Shown here piece after piece: positions 1 through 10,890 of a stretch of 64,000 nt of DNA. The notes below the pieces were generated by a model, which saw only the letters and a program-made list of their open reading frames with translations, had not been told where the DNA came from and did not search any database. Every line of letters begins with the position of its first letter. Position 1 is the stretch's first letter. The position numbers and the translations under genes were made by a program. Origin of the DNA: CAWABB01 sp963780165 (GTDB lineage Bacteria > Bacteroidota > Ignavibacteria > UBA10030 > UBA6906); contig CAWABB010000001.1 of the NCBI GenBank assembly GCA_963780165.1, forward strand, positions 2,170,001-2,234,000, in the 5' to 3' direction.

Positions 1-1
1 C

Positions 2-2287
2 GTTTCCGGCTTCGTTCGGGACGCCGCCACTGGCGATACGCTTGCAGCCGGAACCATCCGGGTTGCTGGGAGTCCCATTGGCACGGTGCTCAACGAGCGC
101 GGCCGGTTCATTCTCTCTCTGCCGCCGGGCCGGTACAGCCTGGTGATCTCCGCGCTGGGATATCAGCCCGACACGCTGGCGGTTGCGCTGGATTCCAACC
201 GGGACCTCTCCGTTTCGCTCGAGCCCGCGGATATCGTCCTCCCGGAAATCGTCGTTACTTCGGAAGACCCCGCGATAGCCATCATGCGGCGCGTCATCGC
301 GGAAAAACGGAAGTGGATCGAGCGACTGAACAGCTACAGGCTGGATGCGTTCACCCGCCAGATCCTGAGCCGGGACACGAGCATTGCCAGTATTACCGAA
401 TCCTATACGACCGGCTACTGGGAGCGAGGGGACACGCTTCGTGAAATCATCCGCCAGCGCCGGCAGACGGAAAACATCCCGTCGCAGTTCAATTTCGCAT
501 CGGTCGGTCGGCTGCTGAACTTCAACGAGGACCGCCTCAGGTTCCTCGGATACACGTTCGTCGGCCCCACGGCCGAGGATGCGTTCGACTACTACACGTA
601 CAAGCTGATCGGGACCCGCACGACATCGGGGAGGGAATTCTTCGAGATCACGGTGATTCCCCTGACGCGCACGTCGCCGCTGTTCGGTGGCACGATCATG
701 ATCGCGGGCGGCACCGACGCGCTCATGGGCGTCAACGTGGAGCCGAACGACGCTTTCCTGATCCCGTTTGTCAAACGGCGCAACCTTCGGTACAGGCAGG
801 AGTTCAGCCAGTATGAAGGGGGATTCTGGATGCCCGTCGACATCAGGATCGACGGATCGTTCGATATCAACGTCCCGGCCGTTACGTTCCCCCGGTTCGG
901 GTTCACCCAGACGTCTGTGGTCTATTCGTACGAACTCAACGTTCCTATTCCCGACAGTGTGCGTGCGAAGCCGCGCTTGAGCGTGGATTCGTCCGTGGCC
1001 GTTTTCGACTCAACCCTCTGGGCGCAAACAAAGGTGCTGCCGCTGACGCCGGTCGAAGAGCAGGCCTATGCCACGCTGGACAGCACAAAGACGCTTGACG
1101 TCCAGTTCAGGCCCGGTGGTCTCGCCATGACATTGTCCGCCGGCGGGGAATCCACGTCGCTGCTCGAGTACCTGGATCTCTCGTATGATAGAGTGGAAGG
1201 GTTCCACGCGGGTGCGCAGTATGCATCGGGGTCGGCAATTCCATGGCTGGAGCTCCGGGGTGCCGGGGCCTACGGGTTTTCGCGCAAGCGGGCGACATGG
1301 GGGGTCGGTGCCACGGTCTACACGTCGGGCGAGCGGACGCTCGGATTCGGGGCGGATGTGTACTCGAAAGTGGCTCACAGACCCGACCAGAACTACTACG
1401 GGCCACTTTACAACAGTCTGACCAGCGTGCTCGTTGCGAACGACTACAGGGATTACTACGCCGCGGACGGCGGAAAGGTGTTTGTTGCCGTGAAGCCGGT
1501 CGAGTGGCTTCAGGCCGAAGCGGGATACGTAAACGAGCTTCAGCGGTCGCTGCCGCAGACCGAAGACTTTGCCATATTCGTTGACGGGTCGGCGTTCCGC
1601 GATAATCCGCCGGTGGCCGAAGGCAGACTTCAGGCCGGGACACTCACGCTCTCCTTCGGACCGAAGCCTGTTCCGTTCGATCTCGTGTGGACCGACCGCC
1701 TCGACGTGGATCTGGAGTGGGGTGGCTGCGACTTCAGCTACGGGCGGTATGCGGTCGTGGGATCGGTGCAGATTCCGACAATCGGGGGCGACTTCCTGCT
1801 GAAGCCGTCGTTGCGCATTCGGCTTGCGGCGGGCGCGCACACCGGATCACTTCCTCCGCAACGGACATTCGACCTCGAGTCGCAGTCGAGCGGATTCGGA
1901 CCGTTCGGCGTGATGCGCGGGCTGCACGTGAAGGAGTACAACGGCAGTGACTACGTGGCGGTCTCGCTCGAGCACAACTTCCGGACGCTTCCGTTTCTAT
2001 GGCTGGGCATTCCTTTCCTCTACGACAACGGCATCGAGTTCCTGGTGCACGGAGGAGTTGCGCAGACGTGGGCGAAGGATGCCGAGCTATCATTCTATCC
2101 TCCTCAACCCGGTCCTGAGGGTTCGATACCCCTGCCGACACCGATCTATCGGTTGACCGGCGGCCTCTACGGCGAGGTCGGCTTCGGATTCGGAAAGATC
2201 TTTCAGATCGTCCGGGCGGACCTGACCTGGAGGGTCAGCGCGCCGCAGCGACTCATGGTCACGCTTGGGGTTTCTGGAATCCTGTAG
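2..2287 (+). CDS. DUF5686 outer-membrane protein with carboxypeptidase-regulatory-like N-domain (5' truncated)
   Basis: The reading frame is open from base 2, so the gene begins before the window; a GTG at 86 is internal. The first ~55 residues form a carboxypeptidase-regulatory-like (beta-sandwich) domain: 'GFVRDAATGDTLAAGTIRV', then a 'G-R-F-I-L-S-L-P-P-G-R-Y' turn and 'SALGYQPDTL'. Next comes 'PEIVVTSEDPAIAIMRRVIA' and a 'LNSYRLDAFTRQ' stretch, typical of DUF5686, and then about 450 residues of alternating aromatic/glycine beta-strands ending in a short hydrophobic C-terminus, as in an outer-membrane barrel. Proteins of this kind are common in Bacteroidota outer membranes; no substrate can be read from the sequence. 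It ends 115 bp before typA, which has its own promoter. Confidence 0.8.
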   Translation, partial: VSGFVRDAATGDTLAAGTIRVAGSPIGTVLNERGRFILSLPPGRYSLVISALGYQPDTLAVALDSNRDLSVSLEPADIVLPEIVVTSEDPAIAIMRRVIAEKRKWIERLNSYRLDAFTRQILSRDTSIASITESYTTGYWERGDTLREIIRQRRQTENIPSQFNFASVGRLLNFNEDRLRFLGYTFVGPTAEDAFDYYTYKLIGTRTTSGREFFEITVIPLTRTSPLFGGTIMIAGGTDALMGVNVEPNDAFLIPFVKRRNLRYRQEFSQYEGGFWMPVDIRIDGSFDINVPAVTFPRFGFTQTSVVYSYELNVPIPDSVRAKPRLSVDSSVAVFDSTLWAQTKVLPLTPVEEQAYATLDSTKTLDVQFRPGGLAMTLSAGGESTSLLEYLDLSYDRVEGFHAGAQYASGSAIPWLELRGAGAYGFSRKRATWGVGATVYTSGERTLGFGADVYSKVAHRPDQNYYGPLYNSLTSVLVANDYRDYYAADGGKVFVAVKPVEWLQAEAGYVNELQRSLPQTEDFAIFVDGSAFRDNPPVAEGRLQAGTLTLSFGPKPVPFDLVWTDRLDVDLEWGGCDFSYGRYAVVGSVQIPTIGGDFLLKPSLRIRLAAGAHTGSLPPQRTFDLESQSSGFGPFGVMRGLHVKEYNGSDYVAVSLEHNFRTLPFLWLGIPFLYDNGIEFLVHGGVAQTWAKDAELSFYPPQPGPEGSIPLPTPIYRLTGGLYGEVGFGFGKIFQIVRADLTWRVSAPQRLMVTLGVSGIL

Positions 2288-2363
2288 CGCATCACGCTGT
2301 CCGCCCCCCGCACACGCAATGGCGACGGTGACCGGTTTCACCGGGGCGGTATGTGACCGCACA

Positions 2364-2392
2364 TTGGTTTTCAGTCCCCGGATCGGTATATT
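2364..2392 (+). promoter_or_regulatory. sigma70-type promoter of typA, almost leaderless
   Basis: TTGGTT (2364-2369), 17-bp spacer, TATATT (2387-2392). The typA ATG lies only 10 nt after the -10 box, so transcription should start about 4 nt before the start codon. No Shine-Dalgarno sequence fits in such a leader. Confidence 0.55.
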
Positions 2393-2402
2393 ATCAGCTT
2401 CT

Positions 2403-4235
2403 ATGGAACAGATCAGAAATATCGCCATTATCGCGCACGTTGACCACGGGAAAACCACGCTGGTCGACCACATGCTGCGTCAGACGGGCACCTTCCGCGA
2501 TAACCAGCAGGTTCAGACGCGGGTCATGGATTCGAATGTCCTCGAGCGGGAACGCGGCATCACGATCCTGGCCAAGAACACCTCGGTGCACTACGCTGAC
2601 GTCAAGATCAACATCGTCGACACCCCCGGCCATGCCGACTTCGGCGGGGAGGTCGAACGCACGCTCACGATGGTCAACGGTGTCCTTCTGCTTGTCGACG
2701 CCGCGGAAGGTCCGCTGCCCGGGACGAAGTTCGTCCTGAAGAAATCGCTCGATCTCGGATTGACACCCATCGTGGTGATCAACAAGATCGACCGGAAGGA
2801 TGCGCGCGCTCACGAGGTGCTCGACATGGTGTTCGAGTTGTTCCTCTCGCTCGGGGCGAACGACAAGCAGCTCGATTTTCCGACTGTCTACTGCATTGCG
2901 AAGCAGGGGATCGCAAAGCGCGAGCTGGCGGATGAAGGCACGGACCTCCGGCCGCTGTTCGACACGATCCTCGCCACGGTCCCGCCGCCGCAGGGCGACC
3001 CTGCGGGGCCGTTCAGGATGCTGGTAACGTCGATCGACTACAATGATTATCTCGGCCGCCTGGGCATCGGCAGGATCCAGCGAGGCGCGATCAAGCTCGG
3101 CTCGGCGATGAAGGTGGTCCGCCGGGATGGCATCGTCGATGACGCCCGGGTCACGAAGATCTACGCGTTCGAGGGGCTCCGGCGTACGGAAGTCGCCGAA
3201 GCATCGATGGGTGAGATTATTTCCATCGCCGGCATGGAAGATGTGGACATCGGGGAGACCATTGCGGACGCGGCGGACCCGGCACCTCTGCCATTTGTGG
3301 ATATCGAAGAGCCGACCCTCTCGATGCATTTTCTGGTGAACGACTCGCCGTTTTCCGGACAGGACGGGAAGTATGTGACCACCCGCCACTTGAGCGAACG
3401 GCTCGCACGCGAGCTGCGGTCGAACGTCAGCCTCCGCATCGAACTGACAGATTCGCCGGATGCATTCAAGGTGAGCGGCCGCGGAGAGCTTCACCTGGCG
3501 ATCCTGATTGAGAACATGCGCCGCGAGGGGTACGAGCTGCAGGTCTCCCGTCCCGAGGTGATCACGAAGCGGATCGACGACGTGCTCTGCGAGCCGATGG
3601 AACACGTGATCGTCGACGTTCCCGAAGAGCATGTAGGGGTGGTGATCGAGAACCTGGGGCGCAGGCGCGGCGTCTTGAAGAACATGATCACATCCGAGGG
3701 GACGACCCGGCTGGAGTTTATCGTGCCGGCGCGCGGGCTCATCGGGTTCCGCGGAGAGTTCCTGACGCAAACAAAGGGGACGGGTCTGCTGCACCACAAT
3801 TTTCACGGCTACGAGCCGGTGAAGGAAGGGATCCAGCGGAGGACGAAGGGGGCATTGATCGCCACCGAAACAGGCGTTGCTGTGGCGTATGGCATGTGGA
3901 AGCTGCAGGAGCGCTCGGTCTTCTTCATCGATCCGGGGACGCGCGTCTACACGGGGATGATCGTGGGGGAAAATGCCCGCGAGCACGATATGGGCGTGAA
4001 TGTCTGCAAAACCAAACAATTGACCAACATGCGGGCCTCCGGGTCCGACGAGGCGGTCCGCCTCGAGCCGCCGCATCTGATGACGCTTGAGCAGGCGATC
4101 GAATGGATCGGGGACGATGAGCTTGTGGAGGTGACCCCGCAGTTTATCCGCCTGCGCAAGCGGCACCTCGATGCGTCGGACAGGGCGCGAGCGGCGAAGA
4201 AGAAGATCGAGGCCGTCGAGGCGCACGCCGAATAA
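2403..4235 (+). CDS. typA: Translational GTPase TypA/BipA
   Basis: Ribosome-associated GTPase of the EF-G-like superfamily, needed for growth under stress or cold and for 50S assembly in the species studied. The 610-aa product has the normal family length. G1 'AHVDHGKTT' is at residues 11-19, followed by the switch I segment 'RERGITI', G3 'DTPGHADF' and G4 'NKID'. After the G domain come the beta-barrel, two EF-G-like alpha/beta domains ('GRGELHLAILIENMRREG' then 'PARGLIGFRGEFLT') and the TypA-specific C-terminal domain. An upstream in-frame ATG-like start at 2265 would add 46 residues with no homology and would include the promoter, so ATG 2403 is preferred; it fits 'MEQIRNIAIIAHVDHGK'. Confidence 0.95.
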   Translation: MEQIRNIAIIAHVDHGKTTLVDHMLRQTGTFRDNQQVQTRVMDSNVLERERGITILAKNTSVHYADVKINIVDTPGHADFGGEVERTLTMVNGVLLLVDAAEGPLPGTKFVLKKSLDLGLTPIVVINKIDRKDARAHEVLDMVFELFLSLGANDKQLDFPTVYCIAKQGIAKRELADEGTDLRPLFDTILATVPPPQGDPAGPFRMLVTSIDYNDYLGRLGIGRIQRGAIKLGSAMKVVRRDGIVDDARVTKIYAFEGLRRTEVAEASMGEIISIAGMEDVDIGETIADAADPAPLPFVDIEEPTLSMHFLVNDSPFSGQDGKYVTTRHLSERLARELRSNVSLRIELTDSPDAFKVSGRGELHLAILIENMRREGYELQVSRPEVITKRIDDVLCEPMEHVIVDVPEEHVGVVIENLGRRRGVLKNMITSEGTTRLEFIVPARGLIGFRGEFLTQTKGTGLLHHNFHGYEPVKEGIQRRTKGALIATETGVAVAYGMWKLQERSVFFIDPGTRVYTGMIVGENAREHDMGVNVCKTKQLTNMRASGSDEAVRLEPPHLMTLEQAIEWIGDDELVEVTPQFIRLRKRHLDASDRARAAKKKIEAVEAHAE

Positions 4236-4284
4236 CGGCCAGAGCGTCGGCGGTTTTTCATCACTCACGAGGAGTACACTGAAC

Positions 4285-6552
4285 GTGGCGGCACGGACGG
4301 TTCCTGAGAAAGAAATCCAGGCACTGATCGAGGACCTGAAGGGGGTTGCACACAACCTCTGGTGGTCGTGGAATCCTGAAGCGCAGGACATTTTCCACGA
4401 GCTTTCGCCCTTCTTCTGGGACGATACGAACCACAACGCTGTTGAGGTGATGAACTGGGTGAGCGGGCAGGAGCTGCGTGGTCGCCTCGCCGATCCGGTG
4501 TATTTCAAGAAGGTTCAGACGATCTGCAAGAGCTTCCAGACGTACATGAAGGGGCAGAAGACCTGGGGGACCAGATACGCCCCGTCGCTGCGCAATCGCC
4601 CGGTGGCGTACTTCAGCATGGAGTTCGGGCTGCACGAGAGCCTGAGGATATATTCCGGCGGTCTTGGGATTCTGGCGGGCGATCATGCAAAGGCAGCGAG
4701 CGATCTCGGCGTCCCGTTAGTCGGGATCACGCTGTTCTACCGGCAGGGGTACTTCGAGCAGCGCATCAGTAGCGATGGGTGGCAGCAGGAGCGGTATCCC
4801 GTGCACGACCCGAAGAAGCTGCCGATCCGTCTTGTGACCGACTCCCACGGGAAGCCCATCATCGAAAGCGTCGAGATCGGGAACGACGTCGTGAAGTTCC
4901 AGGGGTGGGAAGTCCCGGTGGGCAGGGTGAGCGTGTATCTTCTCGATACCGACCTTCCGGAAAACGACCAGAAATTCCGCGACCTCACGGCGCACGTGTA
5001 CGGGGGCGATCAGTGGAATCGCATTTCCCAGGAGATTGTTCTCGGGATCGGCGGCGTCCGGTTCCTGCGCGCACTGGGCATCAGGCCGTCGGTGTATCAC
5101 ATGAACGAGGGACACTCCGCGTTCCTGACGCTCGAGCTGCTGCGTGACCACGCGTCGGCGGCGGAGACGCACGCCGAAGCCATGGAGCGCGTCCGAAGCG
5201 AGTGTGTGTTTACGACCCATACGCCAGTGCCCGCGGGGCACGATCGGTTTGACGCCGGGCTGATGGGGGCTGCCCTCCCGCGCTTCGCGGCGTCGCTCGG
5301 CATGACGATGGAAGAGATCATGAAGCTCGGGCGCCTGCACCCGGAGCAGGCGGCCGAGCCGTTCACCATGACGGTGCTCGCGCTCCGGATGAGCCGCGGC
5401 GCCAACGGCGTCAGCGAGCTGCACGGCGACGTGAGCCGCCGTATGTGGCAGGACCTGTATCCCGGCACGGATGTGGACAGCGTGCCGATCACGGCCGTGA
5501 CCAACGGCGTCCACATTGCTGGCTGGACGACCGCATCCTCATCCCGCTTCTGGAGCCGGCATGTCGGCGAAGGCTGGAACGAGAAGATGCTGGACGGAAA
5601 GTTCTGGAAGAATGCTCTCACGCCGTCCGCGATTCCCGATGAGGAGCTCTGGGCGCTTCGCACGGGACTGCGGCGCGAGCTGCTTGAGTTTGCTCGCAAA
5701 CGCGTCCGCCAGCAGTTGCTCCGGCACGGCGGCGACGAGGCCTCTCTCTCGTCGAACTTCCTCGCTCCGGACGCGCTGACGATCGGCTTCGCCCGGCGGT
5801 TCGCGACCTACAAGCGCGCGCCACTCTTCTTCAGGGATCTTGACTGGGCCATCCGGATCCTGACGAACGAGAAGTATCCGGTGCAGATGATCTTCGCCGG
5901 AAAGGCGCACCCGAGGGATGACGCGGGGAAGCGGTTCATCCAGGAGATCGTGAACATCACGAAGCGCCCCGAGCTTGCCGGGAAGGTCGTGTTCCTCGAA
6001 GACTATGACATCAACGTCGCACGCTATCTTGTGTCAGGGTCGGACATCTGGCTGAACACGCCGCGGCGCCCGAACGAAGCGTGCGGCACAAGCGGCATGA
6101 AGGCGATCATGAGCGGCGCGCTCCACGTCAGCACCATGGACGGCTGGTGGCGCGAAGCATTCGACGGCGAGAACGGGTGGCAGATCGGGGACGACGCCGG
6201 GGCTCCCAGCGAATACGAGCTGGACGAGAAGGACGCGTCGTCGCTGCGGTTGGTGATCGAGAATGAAGCGATTCCGCTGTTCTACAACCGCGGCCGGAAC
6301 GGGCTTCCGCACGCGTGGCTGAAGCGTGTCAGGCATTCGCTTGCGACGCTCATCCCGGTGTACAACACGCACCGGATGGTGGCGGAGTACACGAAGCTGT
6401 ACTACTGTCCGCAGGCGGAGCCGACGAGAGCTAAGCTGGCGGGAAAGATCGCGGCGGCACGCAAGAAGGCGGCGGGTGGCAAGAAGCACACGGCAAAGCG
6501 GGCAACAGTCGCCGCACGGCGGAAGCCGGCTGCGCGCCGGCGCGGGATATAG
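4285..6552 (+). CDS. glgP: Alpha-glucan (glycogen) phosphorylase, GT35, short bacterial type, with Lys/Ala/Arg-rich C-terminal tail
   Basis: Phosphorolysis of alpha-1,4-glucan to glucose-1-phosphate, PLP-dependent, cytosolic. About 755 aa. The N-terminal 'AHNLWWSWNPEAQDIF' block is the DUF3417-type extension of the TIGR02094 phosphorylase group; 'YFSMEFGLHESL' and 'GGLGILAGDHAKAASDLG' follow. The PLP-binding lysine lies in 'EACGTSGMKAIMSGAL' (K at about residue 606). The GTG start at 4285 is chosen because CGAGGAG lies 10 nt upstream and alternatives further upstream lie inside typA; a CTG 6 nt earlier cannot be excluded. The last ~35 residues are an unusual low-complexity basic tail (repeats of AAARKK, GGKK, AARRK), resembling histone H1/AlgP-like tails rather than phosphorylase sequence. 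Confidence 0.88.
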   Translation: MAARTVPEKEIQALIEDLKGVAHNLWWSWNPEAQDIFHELSPFFWDDTNHNAVEVMNWVSGQELRGRLADPVYFKKVQTICKSFQTYMKGQKTWGTRYAPSLRNRPVAYFSMEFGLHESLRIYSGGLGILAGDHAKAASDLGVPLVGITLFYRQGYFEQRISSDGWQQERYPVHDPKKLPIRLVTDSHGKPIIESVEIGNDVVKFQGWEVPVGRVSVYLLDTDLPENDQKFRDLTAHVYGGDQWNRISQEIVLGIGGVRFLRALGIRPSVYHMNEGHSAFLTLELLRDHASAAETHAEAMERVRSECVFTTHTPVPAGHDRFDAGLMGAALPRFAASLGMTMEEIMKLGRLHPEQAAEPFTMTVLALRMSRGANGVSELHGDVSRRMWQDLYPGTDVDSVPITAVTNGVHIAGWTTASSSRFWSRHVGEGWNEKMLDGKFWKNALTPSAIPDEELWALRTGLRRELLEFARKRVRQQLLRHGGDEASLSSNFLAPDALTIGFARRFATYKRAPLFFRDLDWAIRILTNEKYPVQMIFAGKAHPRDDAGKRFIQEIVNITKRPELAGKVVFLEDYDINVARYLVSGSDIWLNTPRRPNEACGTSGMKAIMSGALHVSTMDGWWREAFDGENGWQIGDDAGAPSEYELDEKDASSLRLVIENEAIPLFYNRGRNGLPHAWLKRVRHSLATLIPVYNTHRMVAEYTKLYYCPQAEPTRAKLAGKIAAARKKAAGGKKHTAKRATVAARRKPAARRRGI

Positions 6553-6627
6553 CCCGGGCGAAGAGCGGCACGCAGCGCGAGCATCGACCGGCACACGGTT
6601 CGCGACTCAAGCACGAAGGAGGTCACA

Positions 6628-7020
6628 ATGAAGCACATGGTGTTGATCGTGGCGCTGGCCGGAATGCTTGCCGGTTGTGAGAGTGCCCCTGCGGATCTGG
6701 TTGTTCTTGACAAGGCCCTCAAGGCCCAATCGAACGCGAGCACGTCCGGGCTGAGCGAGTTCGGCGCGAGCGGGGGCGGACAGGCCGCGTCGACGCTCTA
6801 CTGGGTCGAAGGCCGGGTGCAGAACAAGGGGCCGCGGGAGTACACCAACGTGGTCATCCGGTTCCGCGTGAAGGAGTCGGGCAGTAACAAGGTGCTCACG
6901 GCCGAGCTGGACAAGGTGCCGGCGGGGAAGACGGTTGCATTCCGGACGGGGAACCTGAACACATACACGGCGCTATCGTTGCTGCCAGAACCTCCCGAGA
7001 TCGAAGCGAAGACCCCGTAA
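6628..7020 (+). CDS. Small lipoprotein with FxLYD-like domain
   Basis: 130 aa. The N-terminus is a short signal peptide with lipobox 'GMLAGC' (Cys about residue 16), so it should be an envelope lipoprotein. The body 'WVEGRVQNKGPREYTNVVIRFRV' followed by 'VPAGKTVAF' fits the FxLYD/DUF3426-like beta-sandwich found in secreted proteins. An AGGAGG Shine-Dalgarno (about 6618-6622) precedes the ATG. It lies 75 bp after the phosphorylase, possibly co-transcribed. No function can be assigned. Confidence 0.7.
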   Translation: MKHMVLIVALAGMLAGCESAPADLVVLDKALKAQSNASTSGLSEFGASGGGQAASTLYWVEGRVQNKGPREYTNVVIRFRVKESGSNKVLTAELDKVPAGKTVAFRTGNLNTYTALSLLPEPPEIEAKTP

Positions 7021-7024
7021 GAGC

Positions 7025-7067
7025 CCGGGGGAAACAGTGGCGTGCCGGAACGGCGCGATGCCCCCGG
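7025..7067. terminator. Hairpin between convergent genes
   Basis: CCGGGGG (7025-7031) pairs with CCCCCGG (7061-7067), and an inner GCCG-GAA-CGGC hairpin lies at 7044-7054. It sits between the lipoprotein (+) and the helicase fragment (-). There is no U-tract, so it is only a plausible bidirectional terminator. Confidence 0.35.
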
Positions 7068-7141
7068 ACTCAATGCCACGGACCATGCATCCTGTGCGAT
7101 GTCAGGTCCCGGCGTCTATGTCGGGCGAGGGACACCCCTGG

Positions 7142-8167
7142 TCACTCCTCGTCAATCACCCACCCCTCGAGCAAGTTCTCCGGCAGGTCCGAGATGAACC
7201 GTGAGGGCTTTGAGAGGACGAGCCCCGACTCACGGTCGTACACGTTGACCGGGTAGGTGACAAAGAGGTTCTCCTTCGCGCGCGTGCAGGCCACGTACAT
7301 CAGCCGGCGCTCCTCCTCCATCGTCTCCTCATTCAGCGCCGCGCGGGTCACCGGGAAGCGCCCCTCCAGCGCGTAGATCACGAACACGCTGTGCCATTCC
7401 AGCCCCTTTGCGCTGTGAATCGTCGAAAGGACCAGCTTCTCGTCGTCCGTGCCGGGGGCGGTGATGTCCGTGACGCTCTCCGCCGCGGGCTCGAGCGCGA
7501 GGTCTGCCAGCAGCGACCCCACCGACCGGTACCGCTCCGTGATCTGCTGGAACATCTCCAGGTCTTTCTTCCGCTTGTTGTGGTCGTCGTAGCGACGGGT
7601 GAATATGGGATGGTAGTAGTCGATGATCGACTGCACCTTGTCGGCGGGGAGCATCTGTGCGGGTGCCACGCCGCGCAACATGTCGAACAGACGGCGGAGG
7701 TTCTCGGGATAATCGTTGAAGGAGGCCCAGAATGCGGGGAGGTTGTGCGATTCCGGTTCTGTGGTCGGACGTGTCCTTCGAGCCAGAATGTCCTCGATGA
7801 CGCGTTGAGAGGTGCGTGGACCCACCCCGTCGATCAACAGGAGGATCCGGTGCCAGGCTACAGCGTCGCGCGGGTTTTCCAGGACGCGGAGGTATGCCAT
7901 GACATCTTTCACGTGCGCCGTCTCGATGAACTTGAACCCTCCGAACTTCACGAAGGGGATGTTCGCCTTGCTCAATTCGATCTCGAGGTCGAACGAAAGG
8001 TAACCCGAGCGGAAGAGGATCGCGATGTCGTTGAGCGGCACGCCCTGTTCGCGCAGCTCAAGGACCTTCTGAACCACGAAGCGCGACTGCAGGTTCTCTG
8101 TCGCCGCGACCACAATGCTTGGGAGTTCACCGCCCAGGCGGTGGGTGAAGAGTTCTTTGGAGTATTT
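7142..8167 (-). pseudogene. UvrD/Rep-type DNA helicase, C-terminal half (separated from its N-terminal half)
   Basis: Carries the C-terminal superfamily 1 helicase motifs: motif V 'STIHSAKGLEWHSVFV' and motif VI 'RRLMYVACTRAKENLFV', ending 'LPENLLEGWVIDEE'. Homology starts at 'KYSKELFTHRLGGE' (8167), exactly where the N-terminal half at 9242-10231 stops. The frame stays open upstream to 8329 but that part only reads across the 3' end of the methyltransferase gene in another frame. No ATG/GTG/TTG occurs between the methyltransferase stop and the homologous region; the first is a GTG inside 'PSIVVAAT', and a TTG lies at 8329. Expression as a separate subunit is therefore doubtful. The two halves are in the same frame and would join to about 670 aa, a normal UvrD length. 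Confidence 0.75.
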
Positions 8168-9241
8168 GTGTCGAACGCTGATGATCTGCCTCTGAGATGT
8201 CAGGCTGCGTGTCGTGTGCGTCGCCTGTTGTGCCGCCCCCGTGAGAGTCGCCGTGCGACTATCGCTGTCCCGGGACGAGGGCTCGTACGGATGCAATATG
8301 TTCAGGCGTTGTCCCGCAACACCCTCCAACGATGCGCGCGCCTGCCTCCAGCCAGCGCTTTGCGTGTGCGGCGTACTCGCCCGGGGAGACCGCGGTTGTG
8401 ATCACGCCCGAATCGAGATCTTCGGGTCTGCCCGCGTTTGCGTAAATCGCCCACGGGCCTGACCATGCGGCTTTCAGCGCGCCGATCGCTGCATCGACGT
8501 GATTGACCGGAATGCAATTCAGGGAGAGCAGTGTTGGCTTCAGGCCCGCGACCGCGCGCACGGCATCCGTGAGCCGCTCCCCGCCGAAGAGGACCCCTTC
8601 CTCTTTGCAGATGAAGCTCACGACGACCTCGTTGCCGGTTTCCCGGGCGGCCGCGAGAGCTATCACCGCCTCCCGAATCACCCCCATGGTCTCGAGCAGG
8701 ATGAAATCCACGCCCGCCGTGGCGAGCCTGCTCGCCTGCAACGCATGCTCCTCGTGCAGCTCAGTATCCGGTGGCACGAGGTCCGGGCGATAGCAGTCCT
8801 CGAGTGGTGCGATCGACCCGGCCACAAGCACAGTCCGTCCCGCGGCCTCGTCCGCGGCTTTTCTCGCCAGCGCAACCGCCAGGGTTGTCAGAGATTCCGA
8901 CTGGTCGGGGGGCAGCGTACCCGCGGGCCATCGGCCCTCTGTCGCCTTGACGGGGTGCGACGCGCGTCCCAGCGATCCCGCATCGAGGGGACTCTCCGAA
9001 AACCCTGCCTTCCTGAATGTCCGGGGTGTCGTCCTGAACGTGTCGGCCGTCAGGATATCCGCACCCGCATCAACGTACTCCCTGTGGATCTGAAGGATTG
9101 TCTCCGGGTGCGTTATCAGCCCCCGCGCGGACCAGAGCGGGAGGCCCGAATCGACGCCGCGGCGTTGCAGCTCGGTCCCCATTGCCCCGTCCAGCACCAG
9201 GGCGGGCCGTCGTGAGAGCAGCTCTGTGAGCGGTCCCATGG

Positions 9242-9244
<3 letters not shown>
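8168..9244 (-). other. 1,077-bp segment interrupting a UvrD-type helicase gene
   Basis: The helicase N-half ends in codons for 'ILRRARE' and the C-half resumes with 'KYSKEL'. Between them lie 1,077 bp, exactly 359 codons, so the segment preserves frame. It contains the methyltransferase gene (8259-9245, sharing 1 bp outside the segment) plus 91 bp of non-coding sequence. I see no inverted terminal repeats, transposase or convincing target-site duplication. Biological insertion or mis-assembly are both possible. Confidence 0.6.

Positions 9245-9245
<1 letters not shown>
8259..9245 (-). CDS. Homocysteine S-methyltransferase family protein (MmuM/BHMT-like)
   Basis: A 328-aa (beta/alpha)8 barrel of the Zn-dependent methyltransferase family (PF02574) that transfers methyl from S-methylmethionine, betaine or methylcobalamin-type donors to homocysteine. 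The start 'LVLDGAMGTELQRRG' is diagnostic. Zn ligands are the Cys of 'LLSLNCIP' and the Cys pair of 'IVGGCCGTTPEHI'. 'ADILTADTFRT' and 'FILLETM' are further family blocks. The length matches single-domain MmuM-type proteins, so it is not a MetH fragment. Its ATG overlaps the stop of the truncated helicase (ATGA), giving translational coupling. The donor substrate cannot be decided from the sequence. Confidence 0.85.
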
Positions 9246-10227
<982 letters not shown>

Positions 10228-10231
<4 letters not shown>

Positions 10232-10890
10232 TCCGATTCGAGCTCCTCCGGCCTCTGGATGAACGCGGCACCTGCGCCGTTTCGCTCGAGGATTTCGGTG
10301 ATGCGGGCCCTGGCGGTCTGCTGTGCGTCTGCCAGAAGTCCCGAGGAGAGCGCCTGCCGGCGCGCGGTGTCGTTCAACTGCATCACCGCCGTCTCCCGGT
10401 CGCCGTTCGAGATCGCGTTCCACCACCCGCTTTCATCCTCCAGAATCCTGTAACCGGTCATCTCCAGCGAAAGCAGGCGTGGCTTTGGGAGTACGGTGCT
10501 CACGTCGCGCGAGTTTCGGTCAATGCGGATCGTGAACGGCTCCCGCAGGTTGAACCCTGCCTTCGCGACGAACGTTCCCTGCATGTGAAGTGTCTTGGTG
10601 CTCCCGAGCCAGGTGTGCGTCCACCGGTAATCCACGAGCATCGGGCGCTCCACGACGGCAATCTCCGCGATTGGTGCGACCTCCTGGATGACCACGGTTT
10701 CGTCGATCATCACCCTCGGGGTGAAGTTGAAGACCTCCTTGATGCCATCGGCAGTGGCGCGCGCCAGGTCAGCCGGGCCCTTGAAGAGCGTCAGGTAGAG
10801 GCTGACGGCCGCCGCAACCAGCAGCACGCCGCCGCCGATCCCGGCATAGAGCAGCCACGAGCCCTTCGATGACGGGGCCGGGGAATTCAT
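10228..10890 (-). CDS. DUF4230-type membrane-anchored protein
   Basis: 220 aa. One N-terminal transmembrane segment (about residues 14-36, 'YAGIGGGVLLVAAAVSLYL') is followed by an extracytoplasmic domain with 'FNFTPRVMIDETVVIQEVAP' and 'IAEIAVVERPM', the arrangement of DUF4230 proteins, whose function is unknown. The C-terminal third is helical and charged. The ATG overlaps the upstream small membrane gene (ATGA), and its stop overlaps the helicase GTG, so three or four leftward genes appear translationally coupled. Confidence 0.7.

Noticed and set aside
2394..4508. 704-aa ORF on the minus strand opposite typA
   Set aside because: Antisense shadow of a conserved gene; composition is His/Arg/Asp-rich noise without domains.
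8170..8329. N-terminal extension of the helicase C-half to TTG 8329
   Set aside because: Those ~54 codons read through the methyltransferase 3' end and spacer in another frame and resemble no helicase sequence.
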